From Sphingobacteriaceae bacterium GW460-11-11-14-LB5 (GTDB taxonomy: Bacteria; Bacteroidota; Bacteroidia; Sphingobacteriales; Sphingobacteriaceae): a stretch of DNA of 64,000 nucleotides. The position numbers were made by a program, and so were the translations under genes. Positions 38,130-47,899 of this stretch are shown here, piece by piece (the first letter of the stretch is position 1; each line of letters starts with the position of its first letter). The notes beneath the pieces were generated by a model, which was given only the letters and a program-made list of their open reading frames with translations, ran no database searches and was not told where the DNA came from. The stretch is taken from NCBI GenBank assembly GCA_002151545.1, contig CP021237.1, positions 5,022,001 through 5,086,000 on the forward strand, in the 5' to 3' direction.

Positions 38130-39224
38130 CTATGGGGTAAATGCAGCGGAAGATGTCGCCACAGGTTCATTCAATTTTCTTAAAATGTATTCAATTTGAA
38201 GATAGTTTCTTCCTTCAAAATAGATTGGCTCGATATTCAGCCTTGAAAGTAAGGCGAGTTTTTCCTTATTATCTTCCAGACTTCGGGCTAACGAACTCAA
38301 ATGCTCTTTTGCTGAATCATCTAAGTCGGTCCCATCAATTATTGCCAAAGCATCTGGATGGAATGTGAAAACTGTCTTTCCCGGTATCTTGGCGCTATCT
38401 TTTATTAATATCCCTTTGGCATTCCAATCCTCGATTACAGTTGCATCTCGTCCTAGTTCTTTTATAGTGAAATAATCCTTACTCAGATTATCACTCATAA
38501 TACAATAGTGTTTTTGTGTGGCAACACCGGCGCCAATTTTTTCGGCACGAATTGCCTCGATAGCCTTTTCGAGAAAGTTTATAAAATCCTTGTCCGAAAA
38601 ACTAAATCCAACAAATACGGTAGTATAAGCTGAAAAGACTGCGGTAATGAGTGTTTGAACCCCGGAAAGGGCTTTTTCGTACTGGCGAAAATAAGATTCC
38701 TCTGTTAATACTACGTCCCCAGTTGAGGAAGATCCATGTATATGATAAATATGTCTTTCAGTCCCCATTCCCCGATATTCAAAATTTCCCAAAGTTGAAG
38801 GCGTATATTGCCAATCACATGCGGCATGAAATCGGCCAAGTGCATTCAATGTCTCTTCAAAACTCTCATCATAATTAGTGGTTAATATGGTTTTAGACAT
38901 TTTGACAAGTTCGATGTGCAGCGAAGTAAAATGACATGCAACAGGTCGGGTATGCTGCCGCACTAGTTCCAAATATCTATCTTCTACTGAAAAACTCTTG
39001 ATATTCGATGCCACTTTTGGATAACCATCTATTTTGATGGCACTTAAAACCGCTTTATCATCTGGATAATATTTAAACTCTTGGTTGAGCCTGATTAGTA
39101 GATCATCCCACAGCGGGATTTTGAGCGCGGAGGAACAGCCAGCGCCAATGAACACTGCTACGCCGTATTTCTGATTGACAATTTTTTTAAGATCGTCAAT
39201 TTTGGGATCCGTCAAATATCGCAT
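38130..39224 (-). CDS. SIR2-like (NAD+-consuming) domain protein, candidate defence effector
   Basis: 364 residues from the ATG at 39224; the frame extends 23 residues further but the SIR2 fold begins right after this Met. Sirtuin-like motifs are in place: F-I-G-A-G-C-S-S (26-32), T-T-N-Y-D-E-S (N116), I-H-G-S (H162) and V-F-V-G-F-S-F-S-D. These occur in the SIR2_2 group that degrades NAD+ in Thoeris, DSR and related systems, rather than in deacetylases; there is no zinc Cys module. The final 130 residues have no recognised domain. First gene of a two-gene operon with the large helical protein. Confidence 0.85.
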   Translation of the reverse strand: MRYLTDPKIDDLKKIVNQKYGVAVFIGAGCSSALKIPLWDDLLIRLNQEFKYYPDDKAVLSAIKIDGYPKVASNIKSFSVEDRYLELVRQHTRPVACHFTSLHIELVKMSKTILTTNYDESFEETLNALGRFHAACDWQYTPSTLGNFEYRGMGTERHIYHIHGSSSTGDVVLTEESYFRQYEKALSGVQTLITAVFSAYTTVFVGFSFSDKDFINFLEKAIEAIRAEKIGAGVATQKHYCIMSDNLSKDYFTIKELGRDATVIEDWNAKGILIKDSAKIPGKTVFTFHPDALAIIDGTDLDDSAKEHLSSLARSLEDNKEKLALLSRLNIEPIYFEGRNYLQIEYILRKLNEPVATSSAAFTP

Positions 39225-39487
39225 TAATAGAGAGCTTAGGAATGGATTTTGAAATATAAAATGTGAAAATAATAATAATTGTCGACCACGCAAACTATAT
39301 CTAAAACCCTTTGTTTTCGTGTCTTCAATTTACTTGAAATTCCTGACGCAATTAATTATTCATTAGTTAGCTCCCGACTAAAGGTGCGAGATAAATGTGT
39401 TATCTAAATAAAAAAAAATCATATGTATGAGTGGTGGAAACTAATTTTTGTAAAAAGTGTTATTTACTAAACTAAAAAGATATCATT

Positions 39488-39646
39488 ATGGCTAGAGGAA
39501 AAAAAGTTGAACGCAATTCGGTATCCAATCAGGACCACGAAATCAAATACGAAGCTAATAAGCTAGATGTGAAACCAAGTAAAGTTAAAGACGCCAAATC
39601 GAGCGCCGGTAACCAACGAAAAGACATTGAAAAAAAAGTGAAATAG
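39488..39646 (+). CDS. Small DUF3606-like protein
   Basis: 52 residues. The core D-H-E-I-K-Y-E-A-N-K-L-D-V and V-K-D-A-K-S-S-A-G-N resembles the short helical DUF3606 family. The usual pattern is an aromatic-rich first helix followed by K-V-K-x-A and a G-N turn. Ends are strongly basic. It sits directly upstream of the ligase D gene with a terminator between them. Role unknown; a DNA-associated function is suggested by charge and neighbour. Confidence 0.65.
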   Translation: MARGKKVERNSVSNQDHEIKYEANKLDVKPSKVKDAKSSAGNQRKDIEKKVK

Positions 39647-39648
39647 AG

Positions 39649-39674
39649 AAAAGCTCCGAAAGGGGCTTTTTTTA
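39649..39674 (+). terminator. Intrinsic terminator after the DUF3606-like gene
   Basis: AAGCTCC pairs with GGGGCTT across a GAAA tetraloop and is followed by seven T. The ligase gene starts only 6 nt later, so its transcripts either read through or start inside or before this hairpin. Confidence 0.75.
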
Positions 39675-39679
39675 GCCGC

Positions 39680-42571
39680 ATGAAGATTGCCACCTATAAT
39701 ATAAACGGCGTAAATGGGCGCATAGATACGCTTCTAAAATGGCTGAAAGAAGCCGATCCGGATATCGTATGCCTACAGGAACTCAAATGTGAGGACAAAT
39801 CCTTTCCTGTGAGAAAACTAAACGATGCCGGCTATCACGCCAAATGGCATGGGCAAAAGGCATGGAACGGAGTTGCTGTACTATCCAAAAAAGAAATCAA
39901 GGAACTCAGGAATGACCTGCCAGGGGAAGATAATGAATATACCCACAGCAGGTATCTGGAAATTTTTACCTATGAAACCGTCATTGGCTGCATCTACCTT
40001 CCCTTCGGCAATCCATATCCGGGACCAAAATATGAATATAAAAAGCGCTGGTTTTCTAGGCTGGTAGATCACGCCCAAACCTTGATCGCAACTGGCCTTT
40101 CCGTAATGCTGATTGGCGACTACAATGTTATGCCGACCGACCTTGACACCTATAAGCCCGAGAAATACAAAAACGATGCACTTTTTAGGCCAGAGATTAA
40201 AGCCAACTATCAATCACTTTTGGATCAGGGATGGACGGATGCCATTAGAACCCTGTACCCAACATCAGCCATTTACACCTATTGGGATTACCTGCGAAAA
40301 GCCTATGACCGAAACGCCGGACTTAGATTAGACCACTTTTTATTAACCGCAGATCTTGCAGAAAAGCTAAAGGCTGGTAATGTTGATAAACACGTTCGGG
40401 GCTGGGGAGGGGCTAGCGACCACGCGCCCGTATGGATTGAGCTTTCTGGCAGGTCACTAAAGAAAAACATAAAAACGCAGAAAACCACGTCGAAAAAAGC
40501 CAAGGGATTTCTAGATACTCTTTCACCCGAAATTCAGGAAATTGTCCGCTCTGGAGAAAACGCCACAATGCCAACTGGACTAAAACCTATGAAAGCAACA
40601 TTAGTGGATGAACCTTTTGATGAACCGGGATGGTTATATGAGATCAAGTGGGACGGCTACCGTGCGATTTCATACTTAGAGAAAGATGGAACAAAAATTT
40701 ATTCCAGAAACAATTTACTATTTACACAATTTTCCAGCGTAGAAGAATCGCTAAGTGTGCTTAAAACCAACGCCATATTGGATGGAGAAATAGTTGCGCT
40801 GAAGAATGATGGCTCGGCAGACTTCGGCGCCCTACAGAACTGGAAGAATACCCAACGCGCCAAACTCCATTACTATCTTTTCGATATTGTCTGGCTCGAG
40901 GGGTATTCACTATTATCGCTGCCCCTTAGCCAGCGCAGACAGATACTGGAAGCCATCATACCCAAATACCATGAAAGCATAAAATTAAGCCAGGCCTACC
41001 TGACCTCGGGCATAGATTTTTTTGATGCCGCAAAACGATTGAAGCTAGAGGGTATTATAGCCAAACGGGCAGACAGCTTTTATTCCTCCGACAGCAGGTC
41101 TAGGGAATGGCTGAAAATAAAGGCCAAGAGAAGGCAGGAAGTTGTAATCGGCGGCTACACGCGAAACGAAGGCACCGAAAAATATTTTAGCGCCCTCGCC
41201 TTGGGGGTTTATGATGTCAAAGGGAAGCTGAACTATATTGGAAAAGTTGGCACCGGATTTAACCAGGCCACCCAAAAGGAACTGATGGCGGAATTTGATA
41301 AACTCGCCACCAAAACCTGTCCTTTTGAAACCACGCCGGATGTAGATGAACCATCCCAGTTCCGGCCTCAGCGGCTTGGCGCACGGCCAACCTGGCTGAA
41401 ACCAAAGCTCATCTGCGAAATAGAATTTGCTGAGCTGACCGGCGATGGCAAGGTACGCCAGGCTTCCTTTAAGGGATTAAGAAAAGATAAAGATCCAAAG
41501 GAAATTATCTTGGAGCTTGAAGCAGATACTCAGACACTTGTGCAGGAAGTGAAACTGGACCACAAGCTGTCTGAAGAAAATCCGGCAAAACCAGCCAAGG
41601 CCACAAAACCTGCTAAGAGCAAAAGCCTAAAAACAGCAAAGCCCCTGCTGGAAGGAAGTTCTCAGGTCCAGGAAAAGAAAATTGACGGCCATATATTGAA
41701 ATTTACCAACCTGGATAAACTCTATTGGCCGGAAGATAAGGTCACCAAGCGCGATATGTTCAACTACTATGATGCAGTAGCGCCGTTTATGGTTCCCTAT
41801 CTTTTGGACAGGCCGATGTCGCTGAACCGGTTTCCTGGCGGAATCCACGGGGAAAGCTTCTACCAGAAGAACGTAAAGGAAACCGCTCCTTCTTGGGCGC
41901 GCACCATGCCGCATACCAATGAAAAGGGCGAGGAAAAAAGCTATTTATTGGGCAGTGATAGAGCAACACTTTTATGGATGGCAAGTCTGGGCTGCATTGA
42001 AATGAACCCATGGTTCAGCAGGGCAGCTTCTCCGGATTATCCAGATTATTGCGTGATTGACCTGGATCCCGATAAAAATACTTTTGAGCAGGTGATCAAG
42101 GCCGCGCAGGTAACCAAGGATGTGCTTGATAGCATAGGCGTTCCAGGCTTTGCCAAAACCTCCGGCTCAACCGGCATCCATATTTACATACCTTTAGGCG
42201 CAAAATACACCTATGAGCAATCGCAATTATTTGCCAACCTTATTGTCCGGCAGGTGCACCGGGAACTTCCGAAATTCACCACGCTGGAGCGTAGCATTTC
42301 CAAACGGGGCGGAAAGATGTACCTTGACTTTCTGCAGAACAGGCCCGGTGCGACCATTGCGGGCGTTTACTCGCTACGGCCAAAAACAGGAGCGACCATA
42401 TCTATGCCGCTGCTTTGGGAAGAAGTCAAGCGGGGATTGAAGATGCGCGATTTTACCATCTTTAACGCTATCGACAGATTAAAAGAAACAGGCGACCTAT
42501 TTACGGGAGTACTGGGAAAGGGAATAGATATGCAAAAGGTGCTCTCATCTGCCCAGGAAAACTTCACCTAG
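39680..42571 (+). CDS. ligD: Exonuclease III-like domain fused to ATP-dependent DNA ligase D (ligase and polymerase domains)
   Basis: 963 residues. Residues 1-258 are an ExoIII/AP-endonuclease (EEP) domain with N7, E34 (L-Q-E-L-K), D147 and N149 (G-D-Y-N-V) and S-D-H (246-248). Residues about 300-620 are the ligase: adenylated K323 in E-I-K-W-D-G-Y-R, D-G-E-I-V, E-G-I-I-A-K-R and W-L-K-I-K-A-K, then an OB fold. Residues about 665-955 are the archaeo-eukaryotic primase-type polymerase with D-L-D (794-796) and S-G-S-T-G-I-H. LigD makes and seals ends in bacterial nonhomologous end joining with Ku. The usual phosphoesterase domain is absent and the EEP domain takes its place. No Ku gene is in the window. 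Confidence 0.93.
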   Translation: MKIATYNINGVNGRIDTLLKWLKEADPDIVCLQELKCEDKSFPVRKLNDAGYHAKWHGQKAWNGVAVLSKKEIKELRNDLPGEDNEYTHSRYLEIFTYETVIGCIYLPFGNPYPGPKYEYKKRWFSRLVDHAQTLIATGLSVMLIGDYNVMPTDLDTYKPEKYKNDALFRPEIKANYQSLLDQGWTDAIRTLYPTSAIYTYWDYLRKAYDRNAGLRLDHFLLTADLAEKLKAGNVDKHVRGWGGASDHAPVWIELSGRSLKKNIKTQKTTSKKAKGFLDTLSPEIQEIVRSGENATMPTGLKPMKATLVDEPFDEPGWLYEIKWDGYRAISYLEKDGTKIYSRNNLLFTQFSSVEESLSVLKTNAILDGEIVALKNDGSADFGALQNWKNTQRAKLHYYLFDIVWLEGYSLLSLPLSQRRQILEAIIPKYHESIKLSQAYLTSGIDFFDAAKRLKLEGIIAKRADSFYSSDSRSREWLKIKAKRRQEVVIGGYTRNEGTEKYFSALALGVYDVKGKLNYIGKVGTGFNQATQKELMAEFDKLATKTCPFETTPDVDEPSQFRPQRLGARPTWLKPKLICEIEFAELTGDGKVRQASFKGLRKDKDPKEIILELEADTQTLVQEVKLDHKLSEENPAKPAKATKPAKSKSLKTAKPLLEGSSQVQEKKIDGHILKFTNLDKLYWPEDKVTKRDMFNYYDAVAPFMVPYLLDRPMSLNRFPGGIHGESFYQKNVKETAPSWARTMPHTNEKGEEKSYLLGSDRATLLWMASLGCIEMNPWFSRAASPDYPDYCVIDLDPDKNTFEQVIKAAQVTKDVLDSIGVPGFAKTSGSTGIHIYIPLGAKYTYEQSQLFANLIVRQVHRELPKFTTLERSISKRGGKMYLDFLQNRPGATIAGVYSLRPKTGATISMPLLWEEVKRGLKMRDFTIFNAIDRLKETGDLFTGVLGKGIDMQKVLSSAQENFT

Positions 42572-42636
42572 TTTTTAAGGTTATTTTATCGCTAAAACAA
42601 AAAAGCCTACAAGCATTTATTATAAAAATTACCACC

Positions 42637-43077
42637 ATGGAAAGATATGTTTTTGACCTCCCTACAGATAAGGGAACTATAAAGGCAACGGTTGAAGAAG
42701 CTGGCGAATGCTATAGCGTTATGCTTGACGGAAAGTTTGCGGGCAGCATGTGGCAGGATGAACAAAGGGGTATGCAGTTGAAAACCAATGACTCCGAGCT
42801 TGAGCCCCATATGTGGGAGATAGCGGTACATCTTTCCGAAGCTTTTTCCAGAAAAGAATTTCCTTCGCTATTGATGGGTACTTATCCTGAAATCGTTTCC
42901 AACGAATGGAAGACCAGCGAAACCCTTGAACTGCTGGTAAAAGCTGATACCGATATGGAAGTGTTCACAACCTTTTTTAAGGATGAGGTGTTGAACCTGG
43001 TGACATTCGAGGAACATCTGGATCTGATGGTAAAAAAAGAAAACGATGCGTACTTTATTATTGTAGGGATAAATTAG
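42637..43077 (+). CDS. Hypothetical protein downstream of ligD
   Basis: 146 residues, acidic, alternating strand and helix, no recognised motif. It follows the ligase by 65 nt on the same strand and shares the higher G+C of the repair genes rather than the lower G+C of the hsd operon that follows. No signal peptide or membrane segment. Confidence 0.65.
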   Translation: MERYVFDLPTDKGTIKATVEEAGECYSVMLDGKFAGSMWQDEQRGMQLKTNDSELEPHMWEIAVHLSEAFSRKEFPSLLMGTYPEIVSNEWKTSETLELLVKADTDMEVFTTFFKDEVLNLVTFEEHLDLMVKKENDAYFIIVGIN

Positions 43078-43360
43078 ACATTGGTAGAAACTTTCTAGGT
43101 GTAGTGCGTTCTATTCCAACAGCCTCCGGTTGTATCTTCACTTCAATACAAGGAGAGTTTTGAGGATCATATAATAAATTAAGTGACGGTTTTATGTATG
43201 CTTGGGAGCAAATCCGTGAAAAAAGTAACTAGCGCAATAAATCTTGTTTTCGTGTAGTTCTTCATTCTTACCCCGCAAAATTTTTGTTTGACCTAAAGCA
43301 TGTTACAATCATTTGGGATGTAGTATTGTGCATACCAATTTTTAAGTGATATATTTATGG

Positions 43361-44758
43361 ATGGATTTAGTTAATAAACTTTGGAATTTTTGCCATACAT
43401 TACGTCATGAAGGAGTTGATTATAACGACTATATTGAAGAGTTAACATATTTACTATTTTTGAAATTAGCCGAGGAGATTGATACGAAAATCCCTGATGG
43501 TTGTGACTGGGCTACATTAATCCAAAGTCCCGACAGTGACCTTCTAAGTAACTACAATTCTATCCTTCGAGAATTGAGTAACCAAAGTGGTATTTTAAAG
43601 GATATTTTTAGTGAGCCTATCGCGAAGATCCATAACTCATCAAGTCTTCGAAAATTACTTAATTTAATTGATGAAATAAACTGGCACAGCTACAACCAAG
43701 ACGTGTTAGGTGCTACCTTCGAGGGTTTATTAGAACGAGCTGCAAATGAAAGTAAAAAGGGAGCGGGTCAGTACTTTACTCCCAGGCCTTTGATTCAAGC
43801 TATAGTAAAAGTAATGAAGCCTGATCCATTTGAGTCACCAAATTTTAAAATTTCGGATATCGCATGTGGAACAGCTGGTTTCTTGACAGAAAGTTTCGCA
43901 TGGTGGAAATCATCAAACGAAATCAACAAATTGACAAATTTTCAAAGAGAAAAGCTAGTTAACAACACATATATCGGGCAGGAACTCGTAATTAGGCCAA
44001 GAAGGCTTGCTTTGATGAACATGTATTTGCATGGCCTCGAACCAACAATCATCTTGGGCGACACTATTTACGAACCGATTCCTATTAACGAAATCACCTG
44101 CAGTTGCCTTTTAACAAACCCCCCGTTCGGAACAAAAGGCTCAAACCAAATACCTGATCGAGATTTTGCCATAAAGACTAGTAATAAGCAACTAAATTTT
44201 ATTCAGCATGCCTACGAAATTTTAGAACCCTCGGGTAGAGCTGCGATAGTACTCCCAGATAGTGTGTTATTTGAAGATAAAGCAACAGAATTGTGGGAAT
44301 ACTTAATGAAGAATGTCAACATTCATACTATTCTTAAGCTTCCACTTGGCACATTTAGTCCTTATGCTCAAGGTGTTAAAGCAAATGTTATTTTCTTTCA
44401 AAAAAATGCGATTACGGAACAGGTGTGGATATACGACGCTCGTACAAATATTCCTGGAATAACGAAAAAAGACCGTCCATTAAGCCCATTTCATTTTGAA
44501 GATTTTGAAAATTGCTATGGAGATGATCCCAATGGAAAGGGGGTACGTCTCGAAACAGAGAGATTTAAAAAATTCGATATTAAAAACATTGAGGAAAGAA
44601 ATTTTAATCTTAATATAAGTTGGATTAATCCTAATACCGACGAATCGAACAATCACCTAGCACCGGATGATTTATTATCGGAAGCGATCGCAGAGACGGA
44701 AAGCTTGCTTGAAGAACTGAAATCCATTTTCGACAGCCTAGAATCAAATGACAAATAA
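43361..44758 (+). CDS. hsdM: Type I restriction-modification N6-adenine methyltransferase subunit
   Basis: 465 residues from the ATG at 43361 (a GTG at 43346 is the alternative). Family order is clear: the HsdM N-terminal helical domain (1-125), then A-G-Q-Y-F-T-P-R, SAM motif I D-I-A-C-G-T-A-G-F-L and catalytic motif IV N-P-P-F-G. It methylates adenine together with HsdS. It overlaps hsdS by 11 nt. The 283 nt before it contain no gene. Confidence 0.93.
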   Translation: MDLVNKLWNFCHTLRHEGVDYNDYIEELTYLLFLKLAEEIDTKIPDGCDWATLIQSPDSDLLSNYNSILRELSNQSGILKDIFSEPIAKIHNSSSLRKLLNLIDEINWHSYNQDVLGATFEGLLERAANESKKGAGQYFTPRPLIQAIVKVMKPDPFESPNFKISDIACGTAGFLTESFAWWKSSNEINKLTNFQREKLVNNTYIGQELVIRPRRLALMNMYLHGLEPTIILGDTIYEPIPINEITCSCLLTNPPFGTKGSNQIPDRDFAIKTSNKQLNFIQHAYEILEPSGRAAIVLPDSVLFEDKATELWEYLMKNVNIHTILKLPLGTFSPYAQGVKANVIFFQKNAITEQVWIYDARTNIPGITKKDRPLSPFHFEDFENCYGDDPNGKGVRLETERFKKFDIKNIEERNFNLNISWINPNTDESNNHLAPDDLLSEAIAETESLLEELKSIFDSLESNDK

Positions 44759-46364
44759 CACGCAATCATCTTGGAAATATAGCACCTTAGGAGAGGTTGC
44801 CAATTGGGCATCCGGAGGCACTCCTACAAGTAGTAACAATGATTACTATGGCGGAGAACTTCCTTGGGCGATTATCGGAGACCTCAACGATGGTAATGTT
44901 ACCCAAACATCGAAGCACATAACTGCGCTTGGTCTAGAAAATAGTTCTGCTAAAATCGTCAAGCCTGGATCATTATTAGTCGCAATGTATGGAAGCATCG
45001 GAAAGCTAGGTATAGCTGACGTTGAATTGGCAACCAACCAAGCAATAGCATTTACAACTCAAATATTTGGAGGTATTCCTGTAAAATATATTTACTATTA
45101 TCTAATGTTCAAGCGCCCTAAGTTACTTCTCCTTGGTAAAGGTGGTGCTCAGTTGAACATAAGCCAGTCCATTTTAAAAAATTTTGAAATACCAATTCCG
45201 CCATTGCAGGCACAACAGCGTATTGTAAAAAAGCTCGATGAACTTTTTCAAAAAAGTGAAAATATAAAACAACGTCTTGATACAATCTCGCAAAAAATAA
45301 ACTTGTACGAAAGATCAAAAATCGCCGAGTTGTTACATGGAGGTAACGGCCCTCAACAAGATCTGCAAGAAGCACAAAATCAACAAGCCTCAAAACAGAA
45401 TGTTAGCCTGCCACTTCAAGCATTGACTACATTACCTTTGGGATGGAAATGGATTCTTTTGAAAGATATTGCCAAAATACAAGGGGGTGTAACTAAGGGC
45501 CGAAACCTTAAAGAATCTCCAACAATTGAAGTGCCTTATTTGCGGGTGGCTAACGTGCAAGACGGTTTCTTAAATTTAGATGAGATTAAAACCATACATA
45601 TAAAAAGTTCAGAGAAAGATAGGTATATGTTACGAAACGGCGACCTTCTCTTAACTGAAGGAGGAGATCGCGACAAACTAGGAAGAGGGACTATATGGCG
45701 TGAGGAGATAAAAAACTGCAGTTATCAAAATCACATATTTCGTGCAAGAATAGATTTAGAATTAGCTTCTGCTGAGTATGTATCCATGATGACTAAAACT
45801 GCCTTTTCAAGAAAGTACTTTTATGAAAACGCTAATCAAACAGTTAATTTGGCATCAATAAACATTACCGTGTTAGGTAACCTGCCAATTCCCTTAGCTC
45901 CTCGATCACAACAAGATCTTTTGGTAATAAACTATGATCGAACAAAAAAACTGAATGTTTCTTTACAGAATAAACTTGACTTAATACATCAAAGGATGAG
46001 AATGCTTACAGCAAATACTCTGGAAAGGATCTTTGATGGAAAACAGATAGAATTAGATAAACACGACGAACCTGTTGAAAAATTATTTCTACGAATCGAA
46101 AAAGAAAAGTCTTATCTTCTCAAGAATTCATTCCAAGAAAAACGACCAAAACCATCAACTTTGAAAACACAACCAATTACGACTTTGCAGGAAATGGTTT
46201 CCTGTCTGAACAAACTTGGCGGCGAGGCACCCGCAAATACATTGTTGAGCGCCACTTCATTGGAGGAAGAAATCGATGTTTTTTTCGAATTACTTCGCCA
46301 AGGGAGAGATGAAGAAATATTGAACGTTCCTGTCGGGAAAACAGGTTTAATTAGCCTAAAATGA
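44748..46364 (+). CDS. hsdS: Type I restriction-modification specificity subunit with C-terminal extension
   Basis: 538 residues. Two target-recognition domains: the first (about 8-185) opens with Y-S-T-L-G-E-V-A and ends I-P-I-P-P-L-Q-A-Q-Q-R-I-V-K, followed by a coiled-coil. The second (about 225-395) opens W-K-W-I-L-L-K-D-I-A and is followed by another coiled-coil. The last 100 residues (about 435-538) go beyond the usual end and look like a small winged-helix-like module. Overlaps both neighbours, so the operon is translationally coupled. Confidence 0.9.
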   Translation: MTNNTQSSWKYSTLGEVANWASGGTPTSSNNDYYGGELPWAIIGDLNDGNVTQTSKHITALGLENSSAKIVKPGSLLVAMYGSIGKLGIADVELATNQAIAFTTQIFGGIPVKYIYYYLMFKRPKLLLLGKGGAQLNISQSILKNFEIPIPPLQAQQRIVKKLDELFQKSENIKQRLDTISQKINLYERSKIAELLHGGNGPQQDLQEAQNQQASKQNVSLPLQALTTLPLGWKWILLKDIAKIQGGVTKGRNLKESPTIEVPYLRVANVQDGFLNLDEIKTIHIKSSEKDRYMLRNGDLLLTEGGDRDKLGRGTIWREEIKNCSYQNHIFRARIDLELASAEYVSMMTKTAFSRKYFYENANQTVNLASINITVLGNLPIPLAPRSQQDLLVINYDRTKKLNVSLQNKLDLIHQRMRMLTANTLERIFDGKQIELDKHDEPVEKLFLRIEKEKSYLLKNSFQEKRPKPSTLKTQPITTLQEMVSCLNKLGGEAPANTLLSATSLEEEIDVFFELLRQGRDEEILNVPVGKTGLISLK

Positions 46365-47899
46365 AAATCATTAAGCTCTCAATAAATTCCTCTTGGAAAA
46401 ATCTAGAGGGATTCACAATCGAATTTGATAGTTCTCGAGATATTACCGTGTTATTGGGAAAAAATGGCTCAGCGAAAAGTAATCTCTTGGAAACAATCAT
46501 AAAAATTTTCAGAGACATTGACCTGAAAGAACCTTCTCCTTTTAGTTATTCATTATCATACTCACTAAATGGCGCATTTGTATCAATTGAGGCTGAAAAA
46601 AATAAAAATCCGAAGGCGAAAGTTGACAATAAGACGATTAGTGCAAATGAATTAAAAGCGGCTTTTATTCCAAGATATATCGTTGGATATTATTCCGGGG
46701 CGAGCGACAGATTTGAAGAACTTTTTAAAGTTCATGACCGGGCAGCATTAAAAAATACCTTGACTCCTATCAAGTCAGGTGAAAAACTTGCTTTTCGACG
46801 GTTTATTTGTGCTAGACCAGTACACGGACTATTTGCACTACTGGCTTTTTATCTTTCTGACGATAAAGAAATAGTTAAATTTTTAAATGATTATCCACGG
46901 ATTGAATCATTCGATTCAGCTTTAATCGTTCTCAATCGTCCAGAATGGGCCAAGAAAGGTGCAACTCCTGATGATTTTTGGGGCGCAAAGGGACCAGTTG
47001 GTGATTTGCTCAACAATATTAAAAAACAAAGTCTAGCTCCATTTTCTCGTACCACCCAGGTATCTACGGATTTTCGTCATAGAGAGAAAAAGGAATTTTT
47101 TTATCTTCATTTGCCAGATTTAGCAGCTTTACACAACCTTTCCTCTGAATACGGAAGTGATCCAAAAACCTTCTTCCAAGCGTTAGACACAATGAGATTA
47201 AGTGAACTGATAGCGGATTTCAGAATCAGGGTAAAAGTTAAAGGAGCGGGAAGCGCTATTCATACTCGACAACTAAGTGAGGGTGAACAGCAGCTTTTGA
47301 CCGTTCTAGGACTAATGCGATTTACTCAAGATGCTGGTTCACTATATATTCTGGATGAGCCTGACACACATTTGAATCCAGCTTGGGGGTTAGATTATTT
47401 AAATCAACTTAGAAACATTGGAGGAATTAATAAAGATAGCCATACAATTTTAGCAACACACGACCCTCTATTAGTGGCCGGGCTGGTGAAGCAAGAAATC
47501 AAAGTCCTAAGTCGATCTGCTTCTGGGAACATTTCTTCTACCGAACCAGACGAAAGTCCTAGAGGAACTGGTGTAGCTGGAGTGTTGACTAGCGAGCTAT
47601 ATGGGTTGGAAAGTCAGCTTGATACATTTAGCTTGAAGGTTTTAAAACGAATATATGAGGTGTCACAAATGGAAGAATATGCTCCAAAAAACAAACATCT
47701 TTCGAGGCTGAGAAAGATAGTACCTGGGTTAGCCGCGACTGACACTTCCCCTGATCCATACAGAAATATAGCCAAATTGGCCTATCAAGAAACATTAGAC
47801 CTCATAGTAAAGTCCGATACTGATCTCGATCTAAAATATCAAGCAATTCAAAACCTAGCATCATTACTTTATACCAAGGCCAACGAGACAAAAAAATGA
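46361..47899 (+). CDS. Restriction-associated AAA/ABC-type ATPase
   Basis: 512 residues. The P-loop G-K-N-G-S-A-K-S (33-40) has Ala where Gly is usual before Lys. A signature L-S-E-G-E-Q-Q-L-L and Walker B L-Y-I-L-D-E-P-D-T-H-L-N-P follow, with a switch His in A-T-H-D-P. It is an SMC/PtuA-like ATPase without a long coiled-coil. From memory, such ATPases are annotated as restriction-system-associated and occur with hsd genes. The ATG shares four bases with the hsdS stop, and its own stop overlaps the HNH gene likewise. Confidence 0.85.
   Translation: MKIIKLSINSSWKNLEGFTIEFDSSRDITVLLGKNGSAKSNLLETIIKIFRDIDLKEPSPFSYSLSYSLNGAFVSIEAEKNKNPKAKVDNKTISANELKAAFIPRYIVGYYSGASDRFEELFKVHDRAALKNTLTPIKSGEKLAFRRFICARPVHGLFALLAFYLSDDKEIVKFLNDYPRIESFDSALIVLNRPEWAKKGATPDDFWGAKGPVGDLLNNIKKQSLAPFSRTTQVSTDFRHREKKEFFYLHLPDLAALHNLSSEYGSDPKTFFQALDTMRLSELIADFRIRVKVKGAGSAIHTRQLSEGEQQLLTVLGLMRFTQDAGSLYILDEPDTHLNPAWGLDYLNQLRNIGGINKDSHTILATHDPLLVAGLVKQEIKVLSRSASGNISSTEPDESPRGTGVAGVLTSELYGLESQLDTFSLKVLKRIYEVSQMEEYAPKNKHLSRLRKIVPGLAATDTSPDPYRNIAKLAYQETLDLIVKSDTDLDLKYQAIQNLASLLYTKANETKK

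Noticed and set aside
39225..39293. 23-residue upstream extension of the SIR2-like protein
   Set aside because: The added residues are hydrophobic and aromatic, without a signal-peptide pattern, and the SIR2 fold begins right after the internal Met.
43346..43360. GTG start for hsdM, five codons upstream
   Set aside because: The ATG at 43361 gives the normal HsdM N-terminus; the GTG is kept only as an alternative.
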